64,000 bases of DNA from NCBI RefSeq assembly GCF_000526915.1, contig NZ_JAGZ01000001.1:248001-312000 (forward strand), read 5' to 3'. The position numbers and the translations under genes were made by a program. Origin of the DNA: Mycobacterium genavense ATCC 51234. GTDB lineage: Bacteria > Actinomycetota > Actinomycetes > Mycobacteriales > Mycobacteriaceae. This document shows positions 39,488-50,473 of this stretch, piece after piece. Under the pieces are notes generated by a model that was not told the origin of the DNA, did no database searches, and saw only the letters and a program-made list of their open reading frames with translations. Each line of letters opens with the position of its first letter. Position 1 is the first letter of the stretch.

Positions 39488-40909
39488 TTACAGCGGGATG
39501 TTCTTGTGGCGACCGCGACGGGCGGGCGCCTCGGCCAGCGCCTCGCAGAGCTTGCTGCGGGTGTGCGCCGGGTCGATCTTCTCGTCGACCACGCCGATCT
39601 CGATGGCGCTGTCCACGCCGCCGGCGATCCGCTCGTGCTCGGCCGCCAACTCGTCGTGCAACGCTTCGCGCTCGTGGTCGGGCGCGGCGGCCAGCTTGCG
39701 CTTGTGCAGAATGCCGACCGCGGCCTTGGCGCCCATCACGGCGACCTCGGCGTCCGGCCAGGCGTACACCTTGGTCGCGTTCAGCGACCGGGAGTTCATC
39801 GCAATGTAGGCCCCGCCGTAGGTCTTTCGGGTGACCAGCGTGACCCGCGGAACGGTGGCCTCACCGAACGCGTGCAGCAGTTTGGCGCCGCGGCGCACCA
39901 CGCCGCCCCACTCCTGGTCCACACCGGGCAGGTAACCCGGCACGTCGACGATGACAATCAGCGGAATCCCGAACGCGTCGCACAGCCGCACGAAACGCGC
40001 TGCCTTCTCGGCGCTTTCGGAGTTCAGGCAGCCACCCAGCCGCAGCGGGTTGTTGGCCAGCACGCCGACGGTGCGGCCGGACAGCCGGCCCAGCCCGACC
40101 ACCATCGACGGCGCCCAGTTCGCCTGGAACTCGTCGAACGGGGTGTCGGTGTCCAGGATCGCGGTCACGATCGGGTGCACGTCGTAGGCCCGCCGCGCCG
40201 ATTCCGGCAGCAGCGCGTGGATGTCGGTGTCACCGGCCTCGGCCTTGGTGCGGTCGAAATGCCCTTGCTGGCAGAACAATCCGACCAGGCGGCGACCACG
40301 CTCGTAAGCGTCGAGCTCGTCCTCGGCGACGATGTGGCACACGCCGGACTTCTTGTGGTGAGTTTCCGGACCGCCCAGCGAGCACATGTCCACGTCCTCA
40401 CCGGTGACACTGCGCACCACGTCCGGCCCGGTGACGAACACCCGGCTTTCCGGCGCCATCACGATGACGTCGGTCAGCGCCGGCCCGTAGGCCGCGCCGC
40501 CGGCGGCGAAGCCGACGACCACCGAGACCTGCGGGATGTAGCCCGACGCCCGAATCATCGCCTCGAACACCAGGCCCACCGCGTGCAGCGCCTTGACACC
40601 CTCGGCCAACCGGGCACCGCCGGAGTGCCAGATGCCCACGATCGGGCTCTGCTCTTCGATCGCGGTGTCGTAGGCGTTGACGATGTGCTGGCACCCTTCG
40701 ATGCCCATCGCGCCGCCCATGACGGTTCCGTCCGTGCAGAACGCGATGGTGCGCACACCGTTGACGGTGCCCGCCGCGGCCAGCACACCAGAGCGGTCAC
40801 GCTCGTGCAGCAACTCGACGCTGCCGTCGTCGAAGAAGTTGCTCAGACGCAGCAACGGATCGCGGGGGTCGAGTGACTCGCCGACCGCCTCGGGGGCCAT
40901 GAGTGTCAT
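39488..40909 (-). CDS. accD6: Acyl-CoA carboxylase carboxyltransferase AccD6
   Basis: This is an intact 473-residue protein, the last gene of the FAS-II operon. Carboxyltransferase motifs include GIWHSGGARLAEGVKAL and VVVGFAAGGAAYGPALTD (biotin side), and DVPGYLPGVDQEWGG with RKTYGGAYIAMNSRS (acyl-CoA side). AccD6 pairs with the biotinylated AccA3 to make malonyl-CoA for fatty and mycolic acid elongation, in the cytosol. aggag lies before the ATG at 40907-40909. It is separated from kasB by 48 bases, consistent with one transcript. Confidence 0.95.
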   Translation of the reverse strand: MTLMAPEAVGESLDPRDPLLRLSNFFDDGSVELLHERDRSGVLAAAGTVNGVRTIAFCTDGTVMGGAMGIEGCQHIVNAYDTAIEEQSPIVGIWHSGGARLAEGVKALHAVGLVFEAMIRASGYIPQVSVVVGFAAGGAAYGPALTDVIVMAPESRVFVTGPDVVRSVTGEDVDMCSLGGPETHHKKSGVCHIVAEDELDAYERGRRLVGLFCQQGHFDRTKAEAGDTDIHALLPESARRAYDVHPIVTAILDTDTPFDEFQANWAPSMVVGLGRLSGRTVGVLANNPLRLGGCLNSESAEKAARFVRLCDAFGIPLIVIVDVPGYLPGVDQEWGGVVRRGAKLLHAFGEATVPRVTLVTRKTYGGAYIAMNSRSLNATKVYAWPDAEVAVMGAKAAVGILHKRKLAAAPDHEREALHDELAAEHERIAGGVDSAIEIGVVDEKIDPAHTRSKLCEALAEAPARRGRHKNIPL

Positions 40910-40957
40910 CGCAGATCTCCTGTTTCCGGTGAGCTCGGGGTTCGATACCGTTGGGTG

Positions 40958-42211
40958 CTAATACCGTCCAAAGGTGATCGCCACGTTGTGACCGCCGAAT
41001 CCGAACGAGTTGTTGATCGCGAACCGGTAGTTGCCCGGCCGCGGTTTACCCGCCACCACGTCCAAATCGATTTCTGGATCGAGGTTTTCCAAATTCAGTG
41101 TCGGCGGGATGACCTGCTCTCGCAACGCGAGGACCGTCAAGATCGATTCCAGTGCGCCGACCGCGCCGACCGAGTGGCCGAGAGCGGATTTGGGCGCGTA
41201 GACCGCCGGCTTGTTGCTACCGAGGGCCTTGTTGATGGCCTTGCTCTCGGCCAGGTCGCCGACCTGGGTGCCGGTGGCGTGGGCGTTGACGTGGTCGATT
41301 TCGTTGGGGGTGATGCCCGCGAGCTGGATCGCCCGCGTCATCGCGTGGCCGGCACGTTCCCCGTTGGGGTCCGGCGCCACCATGTGGAAGCCGTCGGAGG
41401 TGACGCTGGCGCCCATGATCCGGGCCAGGATGTTCGCGCCGCGAGCCTTGGCGTGCTCCTCGGTCTCGATGACCATCAACGCGCCGGCCTCGCCGAACAC
41501 GAACCCGTCGCGGTCCCTGTCGAAGGGACGGCAGGCGCCGGTGGGGTCGTCGTTGTTGGTCGACATCACGATGCGCATTGCGGCGAACGCCGCGATCGGC
41601 ACCGCCTCGATCTGGGTCTCGACGCCTCCGCAGATCGCAATGTCGGCCTCACCGAGCACGATCTGCTGCCAGGCCCGGGCGATCGCCTCGCAGCCGGACG
41701 CGCACGCCGAAACCGGTGTCATCACACCGGCCTTGGCGTGCCGCTCCAAACCGATCGCCGCGGCCGCACCGTTGGGCATGTACTTCTGCACACCCAACGG
41801 GGAGACGGCCTTCATGCCACGAGCGCGCATGTCGTCGTAGCTGAAGACCATCTCTTCCGACGAACCCATTCCGGTGCCGACAGACACCGCCAGGCGGTTG
41901 GTGTCGACTTCGGGTGAACCGGTGTTCTCCCACACCCGGCGGCCCAAGATGGTGGACATCCGCTGCAGGTAGCCGGTGCGGCGCAGCTCAACACGAGTGA
42001 GTTGGTCGTCGAACGACTCCACGAGATGCCCGCCGATGCGGACCGGAAGGTCGAACTCCTCAACGAACGGGTCGGTGAGGGTGCGGATTCCACTCTGGCC
42101 GTCTAGCAACAACTTCCAAGTGTCTTCCACATCGGATGCGAGGGCGGTCGTCGCGGCGATGCCGGTGACGACCACATTGGGGAAGGCTTTCCCCGTAACC
42201 AGCTCTGTCAT
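40958..42211 (-). CDS. kasB: Beta-ketoacyl-ACP synthase KasB
   Basis: This is an intact 417-residue condensing enzyme. The nucleophile is Cys170 ([16 protein letters not shown]), and the catalytic His residues lie in [13 protein letters not shown] and [15 protein letters not shown]. It elongates long meromycolyl-AcpM chains (later cycles) by decarboxylative condensation with malonyl-AcpM. It sits directly behind kasA, from which it differs in the TP-VSACASG (KasB) versus SACSSG (KasA) active-site text. There are no lesions. Confidence 0.96.
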   Translation of the reverse strand: MTELVTGKAFPNVVVTGIAATTALASDVEDTWKLLLDGQSGIRTLTDPFVEEFDLPVRIGGHLVESFDDQLTRVELRRTGYLQRMSTILGRRVWENTGSPEVDTNRLAVSVGTGMGSSEEMVFSYDDMRARGMKAVSPLGVQKYMPNGAAAAIGLERHAKAGVMTPVSACASGCEAIARAWQQIVLGEADIAICGGVETQIEAVPIAAFAAMRIVMSTNNDDPTGACRPFDRDRDGFVFGEAGALMVIETEEHAKARGANILARIMGASVTSDGFHMVAPDPNGERAGHAMTRAIQLAGITPNEIDHVNAHATGTQVGDLAESKAINKALGSNKPAVYAPKSALGHSVGAVGALESILTVLALREQVIPPTLNLENLDPEIDLDVVAGKPRPGNYRFAINNSFGFGGHNVAITFGRY

Positions 42212-42238
42212 GGGTGTGGCGAATATTCCTCTCGTGCT

Positions 42239-43489
42239 TCAGTAACGCCCGAAGGTGAGGGCCACGTTGTGGCCGCCGAACCCGAACGAGTTGTTGATCG
42301 CGTGACGGAAATCGCCGGTGCGCGGTTCGCCCGCGACGATGTCCAACGAGATTTCGGGATCGGGTGTTTCGTAGTTGAGGGTCGGCGGGATGATGCCATC
42401 CCGCAGGGTCAGTACCGTGAGCACCGATTCGAGCGCCCCGACCGCGCCGATCGAGTGGCCCAGCGCCGACTTCGGCGCGTACACGGCGGCCCGTTCGCAT
42501 CCGGCGACCCGGATGGCATTGGCCTCGGCGGTGTCGCCGATCGGCGTCGCCGTCCCGTGTGCGTTCACGTGGTCGATGTCCTTGGCGGACACGCCCGCCA
42601 GCTCCAGCGACCGGGTCATCGCGCGACCGGCGCGCACGCCGTCCGCCGCGGGCGCCACCATGTGGAACGCGTCCGAGGTGATACCGGCACCCATCAACCG
42701 GGCCAACGGCTTGGCGCCGCGGGCCTTGGCGTGCTCTTCGGTCTCGATCAGCATCAGGGCGCCGGCCTCGCCGAACACGAAGCCGTCGCGGTCCTTGTCG
42801 AACGGCCGCGACGCACGCTCGGGCTCGTCGTTGCGAGTCGACATGGCCCGCATCATCGAGAACGCCGCGATGGGCAGCGCCTCGATCGGGCCCTCGACAC
42901 CGCCGCAGACGGCGACCTCGGCGTCCCCCATGACGATCTGGCGCCACGCGTGAGCGATTGCCTCGGAGCCCGACGAACACGCCGACACGGGGGTGATGAC
43001 CCCGGCACGGGCCCCGAGCTCCAGACCGACTACGGCGGCGGCGCCGTTGGGCATGATCATCTGAACGGCGAGCGGCGACACCTTGCGGGGGCCGCCCTCG
43101 TTCATCAGGTCATAGCTCTCGACGATCCGCTCGGCGCCACCCAGGCCGGTGCCGACGACGACGCTGAACCGGTCCGGATCGAGCTCCGGGTTGCCGGCCG
43201 ACTCCCACAGCTGGCCGCTCAGATATTTGGCCAGGCGCTGGACGTACGACATGCGCCGCAGGTCCAACCGCCCCATGTGGTTGTCGATCGGCTCCTTGAG
43301 GTGCCCCCCGATTTTGACGGGCAGATCCCATTTGTCGACGAATTCGTCTTCGAGGACACGGATGCCGCTCTCGCCGGCCAGCAAGCCCTTCCACGTGCTC
43401 TCGATGTCCGGCGCGATCGACGTCGTCGCCGCGACAGCGGTTACCACAACACTGGGGTAACCGCCGTTAGCAGTGGAAGGCCTGGTCAC
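42239..43489 (-). CDS. kasA: Beta-ketoacyl-ACP synthase KasA
   Basis: This is an intact 416-residue condensing enzyme. Active-site Cys171 is in [17 protein letters not shown], with the catalytic His residues in [13 protein letters not shown] and [15 protein letters not shown]. The sequence is very close to M. tuberculosis KasA. It starts at a GTG (43487-43489) that overlaps the acpM stop. KasA carries out early FAS-II elongation and is the target of thiolactomycin-type inhibitors. Confidence 0.97.
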   Translation of the reverse strand: MTRPSTANGGYPSVVVTAVAATTSIAPDIESTWKGLLAGESGIRVLEDEFVDKWDLPVKIGGHLKEPIDNHMGRLDLRRMSYVQRLAKYLSGQLWESAGNPELDPDRFSVVVGTGLGGAERIVESYDLMNEGGPRKVSPLAVQMIMPNGAAAVVGLELGARAGVITPVSACSSGSEAIAHAWRQIVMGDAEVAVCGGVEGPIEALPIAAFSMMRAMSTRNDEPERASRPFDKDRDGFVFGEAGALMLIETEEHAKARGAKPLARLMGAGITSDAFHMVAPAADGVRAGRAMTRSLELAGVSAKDIDHVNAHGTATPIGDTAEANAIRVAGCERAAVYAPKSALGHSIGAVGALESVLTVLTLRDGIIPPTLNYETPDPEISLDIVAGEPRTGDFRHAINNSFGFGGHNVALTFGRY

Positions 43490-43830
43490 TTGTCCGCTTC
43501 CGCCCTTGCCTGGACGTTGGCGACGGTCTCGGGGTGCTCCGACTCCAGCTTGGCCCGCAGCGCCTCGGCGGCCTCGGGGTTCTCTTCCTCGAGCTTCTGG
43601 ATGTAGGAGACGACGTCACCGACGGTGCGCAGACCGGCCAGGTCCTCGTCCGGGATCTTCACGCCGTACTTGTCCTCGGTCTGAACGGCGATCTCGACCA
43701 TCGACAGCGAGTCGATGTCCAGGTCGTCGACGAACGACTTCTCCGGGGTGACCTCTGAGGGCTCAATGCCGGTGACCTCTTCGATGATCTCGGCGATACC
43801 GGCGATGATTTCTTCCTGCGAAACGGCCAC
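43486..43830 (-). CDS. acpM: Meromycolate extension acyl carrier protein AcpM
   Basis: From the GTG at 43828-43830 ([20 protein letters not shown]), this encodes 114 residues, the usual size of AcpM with its characteristic C-terminal extension ([20 protein letters not shown]). The phosphopantetheine site is Ser41 in [12 protein letters not shown]. The ribosome binding site is aaggga, 7 bases upstream. AcpM carries the growing meromycolate chain between FAS-II enzymes. The stop overlaps the kasA start. Confidence 0.96.
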   Translation of the reverse strand: MAVSQEEIIAGIAEIIEEVTGIEPSEVTPEKSFVDDLDIDSLSMVEIAVQTEDKYGVKIPDEDLAGLRTVGDVVSYIQKLEEENPEAAEALRAKLESEHPETVANVQARAEADK

Positions 43831-43908
43831 AGTCTTTTCCCTTCGTAATGTGTTGTGTTGCAATCGGTTTGATGTGCTCTTATGCGGTTGTACCTGGCCG
43901 CGCCGGCA

Positions 43909-44817
43909 TCAGATGTCGGCTAGCGCGTCCAGGTCTGCGGGCGTCTTGACGGCACGTACCGTCACCCCCCGAAGCTCACGCTTGGCGATGCCGGCGAGGG
44001 TGCCCGCGGGCGGGAATTCCACAATCGCTTCGACATCGTGCTCGGCCAGCGTCGCCGTGCACAGGTCCCACCGCACCGGCTGGATCAACTGAGCGACCAG
44101 CGTTTCCATCGCCACCGCCGCCGAAGCGACCGGCTTTCCGTCACGGTTGGACAGCAGCGTCGCAGTCGGCTCGGCGGTCGCGATGGCGGCCGCCGCGGCG
44201 GCGTAGCCCTCCGTAGCGGACGCCATGTACTTGGTGTGGAACGCTCCGGCGACACCCAGAGCCCGCACCCGGGCCTTGGCCGGCGGGTCTTCGGCGAGCT
44301 TCTCCAGCGCGGTCAGCGGGCCGGCCGCGACGATCTGCCCGGCGGCGTTGCGGTTCGCGGGGAACAGGTCCAGCTGCTCGAGGCGGGCCAGGACTTCGGC
44401 CTCGTCCCCGCCCAGCACGGCGGACATGCCGGTCGGCTCGGCGGCACACGCCTTGGCCATCTCGGCGCCACGGGTGGCGGCCAGGGCGACGGCGTCATCG
44501 GCGGCCATCACACCGGCGATTGCGTAGGCCGCGATCTCGCCGACCGAGTGACCGGCCACGATGAAGTCCTTGCCGCTGAGCAGCCCGCGCCTGGTCAGCT
44601 CCTGGTGGGCGAGCAGGGTGGCCGCGACGACCAGGGGCTGAGTGACCGACGTATCGGTGATCTCTTCGGTGGATGCGGTGGTGCCCAGTCGCACCAGGTC
44701 CAGGCCGCTGGCCTTCGACCACAGAGTCAGCTGCTCTGTCGCCCCCGGCAATTCCAGCCACGGCGAGAGCATTCCCTCTGTCTGCGAGCCCTGTCCGGGC
44801 GCGAGTAATGCAATCAC
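43909..44817 (-). CDS. fabD: Malonyl-CoA:ACP transacylase FabD
   Basis: This is an intact 302-residue protein starting at a GTG (44815-44817; VIALLAPGQGSQTEGML). The nucleophile is Ser91 in IVAGHSVGEIAAYA; the partner His is in VAGAFHTKYM and the oxyanion Gln in APGQGSQ. It transfers malonate from CoA to AcpM, the first step of FAS-II elongation, and is the first gene of the operon fabD-acpM-kasA-kasB-accD6. The upstream 150 bases hold the operon promoter and an inverted repeat. Confidence 0.96.
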   Translation of the reverse strand: MIALLAPGQGSQTEGMLSPWLELPGATEQLTLWSKASGLDLVRLGTTASTEEITDTSVTQPLVVAATLLAHQELTRRGLLSGKDFIVAGHSVGEIAAYAIAGVMAADDAVALAATRGAEMAKACAAEPTGMSAVLGGDEAEVLARLEQLDLFPANRNAAGQIVAAGPLTALEKLAEDPPAKARVRALGVAGAFHTKYMASATEGYAAAAAAIATAEPTATLLSNRDGKPVASAAVAMETLVAQLIQPVRWDLCTATLAEHDVEAIVEFPPAGTLAGIAKRELRGVTVRAVKTPADLDALADI

Positions 44818-44834
44818 GTGTCTAAGAGAACACT

Positions 44835-44913
44835 GTGGAAACGGTTTTGGCGGGTGTAACAGATTATGAACCTGGTCTTAGGTTTTTGTAGAGACCAAAC
44901 AAAACCGCTCCAC
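44835..44913 (-). promoter_or_regulatory. Nested inverted repeats upstream of fabD, candidate MabR site
   Basis: An outer inverted repeat pairs GTGGA..CGGTTTTG (44835-44849) with CAAAACCG.TCCAC (44900-44913). An inner one pairs TTTTTGT (44883-44889) with ACAAAA (44899-44904). They lie just upstream of the first gene of the FAS-II operon. MabR, encoded next door, is known to bind a palindrome in this promoter in other mycobacteria, so these are the best candidates for it. Confidence 0.55.
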
Positions 44914-44957
44914 AAGCAACGTATTCGATATCGTGCCGCGATCTGTTGCCTGGATCA

Positions 44958-46283
44958 CTATCGCACCGATGACGCCGCAGAACTCCCTCTGACCGGCAGC
45001 GGAACCGCCGTTACCGCGCTGTTACCAACACTAGAGGGGTTGGTGGGGTAGTTGAGTTGGCCGACCGTCGCCGCCACTCGCAACACGTACGCGTCGCGCG
45101 GTTGGGTGGGATCGCGCCCGGTGAAGTCGGTGATGCGCTTGAGCCGGTAGCGCACGGTGTTTGGATGAACGAACAACTTGCGCGCGCAGGCCTCGATCGC
45201 GCCGCCGCAATATAAGTAAGTGTCAAGAGTTTCTATAAGAGTCGGTCCGGCGTCGGCCAGGGGTCCCATCACGTCGGTGTGCAGCGCCACGATGGCCGAG
45301 GCGTCGCCCATCAGGGCCCGCTCCGGCAACAGCTCCCGGGCGTGCACGGGCCGGGGGGCGCCGGCCCAGCCGCGGACGGCGTTCATGCCGGAGATGGCCT
45401 CGCTGGCGCTGTGGTAGGCCGCGGTCAGCATCGCGGCGGTGGGCCCGATGACCACGGGGCCGTCGGCGAATGCACTCAACAGATCGCCCAAAAACTTGTC
45501 GGTCGGCGACAAGTGACCCGACACGATGGCCACCAGCCAGGTGCCGTGCACGTCGGTGAGGGCCGCGCGCCCGTGCCGAGCGGCCGTGTCGCGGACGATC
45601 TGGCTGGCTCGCCCAGTGACGACCTCGCCGTTGGTGCTGTCGCGGCTGGGCGCCGGGGTGCCGACGACGACCGTCGCCGGAGCGGTGGTGTCCCAGTTCA
45701 GCGCCGCCGCCCGGGACAACAGCTCGGGGCCGGTGTCGCCGCGCACCACCGCGTCGACGACGCTGGCCTCCATCCGGCTGTCCCAACTGCCCCGCGCCTC
45801 GGCGGCGTCGGCGTAGGCCGAGGCGAAGCTGAACGCCAGGCCGCGGCTGTATTTCAGGATGCCGACCGTCAGCGCGGTCAGCTGCTCTTCGGAGCGGGCC
45901 AGCAGCGGCACGACCTCCTCGAAGAACTCCATGGTCACCCGGACCATGTCCACGCTGTGGCGCAACGCGATGCGGCGGGTGAGCTCCTGGGGGACCAGCT
46001 CGAAGGCCTGCGCGGTGTAGCTGACGTTACTGTGCGGGTCCTGCATCCACTCAACGAAGTTGACGACGGCCGTCTGCACCACCAGCGCCACGCTGGCCCG
46101 CTGGGAGGCTTCCAGCTCGGCGAAGAACGGCAATCGCTCGCCCATGGCGGTCACGGCCTCGGTCGCCAGCCGCCCGGAGTACTGCTTGAGCCGTCGCAGC
46201 ACGGAGTCCGGGACCGTGTTCAGGGTCTCCAGCGGCGACCTCGGGTGCTTGGCGAACGGGCCGGCGAACGGGTTGTCGGTCAT
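44958..46283 (-). CDS. mabR: MabR-type transcriptional regulator of FAS-II (Rv2242-like, PucR/CdaR family)
   Basis: This is an intact 441-residue protein. The N-terminal region ([20 protein letters not shown]) and central domain are followed by the PucR-type helix-turn-helix at the C-terminus ([20 protein letters not shown] and [20 protein letters not shown]). In M. tuberculosis and M. smegmatis the homologue MabR regulates the fabD operon and was reported to be essential. The C-terminus extends ~27 residues past the LNYPT point where I recall relatives ending. It lies between aceE and fabD on the same strand. Confidence 0.88.
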   Translation of the reverse strand: MTDNPFAGPFAKHPRSPLETLNTVPDSVLRRLKQYSGRLATEAVTAMGERLPFFAELEASQRASVALVVQTAVVNFVEWMQDPHSNVSYTAQAFELVPQELTRRIALRHSVDMVRVTMEFFEEVVPLLARSEEQLTALTVGILKYSRGLAFSFASAYADAAEARGSWDSRMEASVVDAVVRGDTGPELLSRAAALNWDTTAPATVVVGTPAPSRDSTNGEVVTGRASQIVRDTAARHGRAALTDVHGTWLVAIVSGHLSPTDKFLGDLLSAFADGPVVIGPTAAMLTAAYHSASEAISGMNAVRGWAGAPRPVHARELLPERALMGDASAIVALHTDVMGPLADAGPTLIETLDTYLYCGGAIEACARKLFVHPNTVRYRLKRITDFTGRDPTQPRDAYVLRVAATVGQLNYPTNPSSVGNSAVTAVPLPVRGSSAASSVR

Positions 46284-46355
46284 CCCTAAAAGCTACGCCC
46301 GATTTCTGGAAGTTTCCGCCAAAGGCCCGGCGGGTTGTGGCGGTTTCGACGGCGA

Positions 46356-46409
46356 GCGCGGCTGGTTGCGCGCTCGGCGTCCACCGCGCGGCTGGCCGCG
46401 CGCTCGGCG
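46356..46409. repeat. Two 24-bp direct repeats between aceE and mabR
   Basis: gcgcggctgg.tt.gcgcgctcggcg (46356-46379) recurs at 46386-46409 with cc for tt, at a 30-base period. The region is extremely GC-rich and each unit contains gcgcg palindromes. It lies in the 140-base gap downstream of aceE and upstream of mabR, so it could act as a terminator or in mabR control. No specific evidence points to either. Confidence 0.5.
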
Positions 46410-46423
46410 GGTTGTCGGGGCCG

Positions 46424-49213
46424 TTATGCGACGTCGGAATAGGACGTCTGCTTCGGAGCGGCCTGCACGTCGTCGATGCGGTACTGCCGGGCGGCCGCGA
46501 CCGGCACCGAGGGGTCGATCTCGCCATCGCGGGCCAGCGCCTCGAGCACCGCCACCACCTGAGACTCCGCGTCGGTGTTGAAGTACCGCCGCGCGGCGGG
46601 CCGGGTGTCGGAGAAGCCGAACCCGTCGGTGCCCAGCGTGACGAAGGTGTTCGGCACCCACGGCCGGATCTGCTCGGGCACGGCGCGCGTCCAGTCCGAC
46701 ACGGCGATCACCGGACCGGCGGCCCCTTCGAGCGCCTTCGTGATGTACGGAACGCCGGTCGGCTTGTCGGGATGGCGCAGCTGAGCCTGCTGGATCGCGA
46801 GCCCGTCGCGGTTGAGCTCACCCCAGCTGGTCACCGACCACACGTCGGCGTCCACATCCCATTCGGCGGCCAGCATCTCGGCGGCCTTCACCGCCGACGG
46901 CATCGCGACCCCGGAGGCCAGGATCTGTGCGGTGTTGGTGCGCCGCTCGCTGGCCGCCTGGTAGCGGTAGATCCCGCGCAGCACGCCCTCGGGATCCAGG
47001 TTGTGCGGCTCCGGCGGCTGCGCATACGGCTCGTTGTAGATGGTGATGTAGAAGTAGATGTTTTCCGGGTTCGGGCCGAACATCCGCGCCAGCCCGCTCT
47101 CGACAATGTAGGCGATCTCGTAGGCGAACGCCGGGTCGTAGGAGACCACCGCCGGGTTGGTGGCGGCCAACAGCAGCGAATGACCGTCGGCGTGCTGCAA
47201 GCCCTCACCGGTCAAGGCGGTGCGCCCCGCGGTGGCCCCCAGCACAAACCCGCGCGCCATCTGGTCGGCCGCGGCCCACAGGCCGTCGCCGGTGCGCTGG
47301 AAGCCGAACATCGAATAGAAGATGTACAGCGGGATCATCGGCTCGTTGTGCGTCGCGTACGACGTGCCGGCCGCGGTGAACGACGCCGCCGAGCCGGCCT
47401 CGTTGATGCCCTCGTGCAGGATCTGGCCGACTTCACTTTCCTTGTACGCCAACATCAATTCGGCGTCTACGGCCGTGTACAGCTGGCCGAGCCGGTTGTA
47501 GATCTTCAGCGACGGGAACCACGAGTCCATGCCGAACGTGCGGGCCTCGTCGGGAATGATCGGCACGATGCGTGGGCCAATTTCCTTGTCCCGCAACACT
47601 TCTTTGAAGGTACGCACCAACGCCATCGTGGTGGCGACTTCCTGGGTGCCCGAACCTTTCTTCAGCGCCTTGTAGGTGTCGCTGTCGGGGAGCTTGAGCG
47701 CCTTGGTTTTCGTCCGGCGTTCGGGCAGGAAGCCGCCCAGCTGGCGACGCCGGTCCAGCATGTAGCGGATCTCGGGGGCGTCGGGTCCGGGGTGGTAATA
47801 CGGCGGCAGGTACGGGTCTTCCTCGAGCTGGGCGTCGCTGATCGGAATTCGGATGGCGTCGCGGAAGTACTTAAGGTCTTCTATCGCAAGCTTTTTCATC
47901 TGGTGCGTGGCGTTGCGGCCCTGGAAGTGCGCGCCCAGCGAGTAACCCTTGATGGTCTTGGCCAGGATCACCGTCGGCTGTCCCTTGTGGTCTACGGCCG
48001 CGCGGTAGGCGGCGTAGACCTTGCGGTAGTCGTGGCCGCCGCGCTTGAGGTTCCAGATCTCCGAATCGGTCATGTGCTCCACAAGCGCCTTAGTGCGCGG
48101 GTCGCGGCCGAAGAAGTGGTCGCGCACGTAGGCGCCGTCGTTGGCCTTGTAGGTCTGGTAGTCGCCGTCGGGTGTGGTGTTCATCAGGTTCACCAGCGCG
48201 CCGTCGCGGTCGGCGTGCAGCAGCGCGTCCCACTCGCGGCCCCAGACCACCTTGATGACGTTCCAGCCGGCGCCGCGGAAGAACGACTCCAGCTCCTGGA
48301 TGATCTTGCCGTTACCGCGCACCGGGCCGTCGAGACGTTGCAGGTTGCAGTTGATGACGAAGGTCAGGTTGTCCAGCGCCTCGTTGGCGGCCACCTGGAT
48401 CAGGCCGCGGCTCTCCGGCTCGTCCATCTCGCCGTCGCCCAAAAACGCCCACACGTGCTGATCCGAGGTGTCCTTGATGCCGCGGTCGTGCAGGTAGTGG
48501 TTGAAGCGGGCCTGGTAGATGGCGTTCATCGGGCCGAGGCCCATCGACACCGTCGGGAACTCCCAGAAGTCGGGCATCAACCGCGGGTGCGGGTAGGACG
48601 GCAGGCCGCCGCCGGGGTGGCTGTGCTCCTGCCGGAAGCCGTCGAGCCGGTCGGCGCTCAGCCGCCCCTCCAGGAAAGCCCGCGCGTAGATCCCCGGGGA
48701 CGCGTGGCCCTGGATGAACACCTGGTCGCCCCCGCCGGGGTGCGCCTTGCCGCGGAAGAAGTGGTTGAAGCCGACCTCGTAGAGCGCCGCCGACGAGGCG
48801 TACGTCGAAATGTGGCCCCCCACGCCGATTCCCGGACGCTGGGCGCGGTGCACCATGATCGCGGCGTTCCAGCGGATCCAGGCCCGGAAGCGACGCTCGA
48901 CGTCCTCGTCGCCAGGAAACCACGGCTCCAGCTCGGTCGGGATCGTGTTGACGTAGTCGGTCGACGTCAGCGCCGGCAGCGACACCCGCTGGTCGCCCGC
49001 GCGTTCCAGCAACCGCAACATCAGGTAGCGGGCCCGCGCCGGACCCGAGCGCTCCAGCAGCTCGTCGAAGGACTCCAGCCACTCCGAGGTTTCCTCGGGG
49101 TCGATGTCGGGCAGATAGGACGCGACACCGTCCCGGATCACCCGGACGCGATCGGGTTCGCTTCCGTTGCTTGGGGTTTTGGCCAAATCGTGGCGCGCGA
49201 ACTCGGTCGTCAA
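46424..49213 (-). CDS. aceE: Pyruvate dehydrogenase E1 component AceE
   Basis: From a TTG at 49211-49213 ([19 protein letters not shown]), this encodes 929 residues, the size of homodimeric actinobacterial E1. The thiamine diphosphate site includes [17 protein letters not shown] sequence (here [17 protein letters not shown]) and the [15 protein letters not shown] segment; the N-terminal [20 protein letters not shown] binds substrate. It decarboxylates pyruvate and supplies acetyl groups to the E2 subunit, hence acetyl-CoA to the neighbouring fatty acid genes. There are no frameshifts over 2.8 kb. Confidence 0.95.
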   Translation of the reverse strand: MTTEFARHDLAKTPSNGSEPDRVRVIRDGVASYLPDIDPEETSEWLESFDELLERSGPARARYLMLRLLERAGDQRVSLPALTSTDYVNTIPTELEPWFPGDEDVERRFRAWIRWNAAIMVHRAQRPGIGVGGHISTYASSAALYEVGFNHFFRGKAHPGGGDQVFIQGHASPGIYARAFLEGRLSADRLDGFRQEHSHPGGGLPSYPHPRLMPDFWEFPTVSMGLGPMNAIYQARFNHYLHDRGIKDTSDQHVWAFLGDGEMDEPESRGLIQVAANEALDNLTFVINCNLQRLDGPVRGNGKIIQELESFFRGAGWNVIKVVWGREWDALLHADRDGALVNLMNTTPDGDYQTYKANDGAYVRDHFFGRDPRTKALVEHMTDSEIWNLKRGGHDYRKVYAAYRAAVDHKGQPTVILAKTIKGYSLGAHFQGRNATHQMKKLAIEDLKYFRDAIRIPISDAQLEEDPYLPPYYHPGPDAPEIRYMLDRRRQLGGFLPERRTKTKALKLPDSDTYKALKKGSGTQEVATTMALVRTFKEVLRDKEIGPRIVPIIPDEARTFGMDSWFPSLKIYNRLGQLYTAVDAELMLAYKESEVGQILHEGINEAGSAASFTAAGTSYATHNEPMIPLYIFYSMFGFQRTGDGLWAAADQMARGFVLGATAGRTALTGEGLQHADGHSLLLAATNPAVVSYDPAFAYEIAYIVESGLARMFGPNPENIYFYITIYNEPYAQPPEPHNLDPEGVLRGIYRYQAASERRTNTAQILASGVAMPSAVKAAEMLAAEWDVDADVWSVTSWGELNRDGLAIQQAQLRHPDKPTGVPYITKALEGAAGPVIAVSDWTRAVPEQIRPWVPNTFVTLGTDGFGFSDTRPAARRYFNTDAESQVVAVLEALARDGEIDPSVPVAAARQYRIDDVQAAPKQTSYSDVA

Positions 49214-49375
49214 CGCACTACTCCTGTTGTCGGCGGTACCTGCATGCGTGTTCGACTTCCTATCGTGCCGTACCGACGCCTCGGGCGGGTAGCCGCAATC
49301 GGATCGCCGGCGAACGACACGAAACATCAGTGCGTTGACGGCGTCGGCAATCGGCACCCGGTAACGTCACAAACT

Positions 49376-49966
49376 GTGCTCACCGGATGGAAAGTCGTCC
49401 CGCGCCCGCGTGGGGGAGAGTTCCCCAAGCGCGGCGCGCTGGCGCTCGGCTGCGTGGCCACCGTGCTGATGGGCATCGTGGGCTGTACCACCGTGACCAA
49501 CGGCACCGCAACCCCCGACACGAAGGTGGCGCCGGCCTACCGGCAGTCGGTGTCGTCGTCGGTGTCCGCCTCGATCGCAACGTCCAGCATCCGGGAGTCG
49601 CAGCGGCAGCAATCGTTGACCACCAAGGCGGTGCGCGGCTCGTGCGACACGCTGGCCACCACCAGCAAGGAAGCCATCGACAAGGTCAATGCCTATGTCG
49701 GGGCGTTCAACGGCGGCCGTGGCACCGGCCCGTTCGAGGGCCCGGCCATCGACGCGCTCAACAACAGCGCCTCGACGGTGAGCAACAACTTCAGCGATGC
49801 GTTGTCGCCGCAGCTGAAGGACGCGTTCAACGCGTATATCGACGCGGCGCGCGGCGTGGCGAACGCGATCGGCACCCATGCGGGGACCGGCGAATTCAAC
49901 CGTCGGGTCGACCAGCTCAACGACACCAAGACCAAGGCGCTGAAATTGTGCCTGGCGTCCTTCTGA
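49376..49966 (+). CDS. Putative lipoprotein (Rv2240c-like)
   Basis: From the GTG at 49376 ([20 protein letters not shown]), this encodes 196 residues. [20 protein letters not shown] contains a lipobox (GIVGC), so it is probably lipid-anchored. The rest is helical and Ser/Asn-rich ([40 protein letters not shown]) with two Cys ([15 protein letters not shown]). The function is unknown. It is divergent from aceE, with 162 bases between the starts. Confidence 0.8.
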   Translation: MLTGWKVVPRPRGGEFPKRGALALGCVATVLMGIVGCTTVTNGTATPDTKVAPAYRQSVSSSVSASIATSSIRESQRQQSLTTKAVRGSCDTLATTSKEAIDKVNAYVGAFNGGRGTGPFEGPAIDALNNSASTVSNNFSDALSPQLKDAFNAYIDAARGVANAIGTHAGTGEFNRRVDQLNDTKTKALKLCLASF

Positions 49967-50050
49967 GGCGGAGTGTGAACCAGGTTCTGGCTGTGCGACG
50001 ATAATCTCCAATCGCATGGCGCGCAGGGTGTGTTGTTAGGAGGTCCCACG

Positions 50051-50473
50051 GTGGTCGCGGTGGATGACGCCTCGAACTACGCTCGCAAGCTGGGCGTCCA
50101 ACGAGATCAGGTTGTCCAGGAGTTCGGCTGGGACGAGGACACCGATGACGACATCCGCGCGGCAGTCGAGGAAGCCTGCGGCTCCGAGCTGCTCGACGAG
50201 GACACCGACGAGGTGGTCGACGTCGTACTGCTCTGGTGGCGAGACGGCGACGGCGACCTGGTGGACACCCTGATGGACGCGATCAGCCCGCTGGCCGAGG
50301 ACGGCGTGATCTGGGTGCTGACGCCCAAGACCGGCAAGCCCGGCCATGTGCTGCCCGCCGAGATCGCCGAGGCGGCGCCGACCGCCGGCCTGATGCCGAC
50401 CTCGTCAGTCAACCTGGGCGACTGGAGCGCCAGCCGGCTGGTGCAACCGAAGTCGCGCGCCGGGAAGCGGTAA
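50051..50473 (+). CDS. DUF3052 family protein (Rv2239c-like)
   Basis: From the GTG at 50051 with taggaggt 6 bases upstream, this encodes 140 residues. VVAVDDASNYARKLGVQRDQ, QEFGWDEDTDDDIRAAVEEA and VIWVLTPKTGKPGHVLPAEI define DUF3052, a small acidic actinobacterial family without known function. The stop overlaps the start of ahpE by one base (taATG), so the two are co-translated, as in M. tuberculosis. Confidence 0.9.
   Translation: MVAVDDASNYARKLGVQRDQVVQEFGWDEDTDDDIRAAVEEACGSELLDEDTDEVVDVVLLWWRDGDGDLVDTLMDAISPLAEDGVIWVLTPKTGKPGHVLPAEIAEAAPTAGLMPTSSVNLGDWSASRLVQPKSRAGKR

Noticed and set aside
46337..49966. 1209-codon frame on the + strand opposite aceE
   Set aside because: A shadow of aceE's GC-rich third positions. 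Only its last ~196 codons are a real gene (49376-49966).
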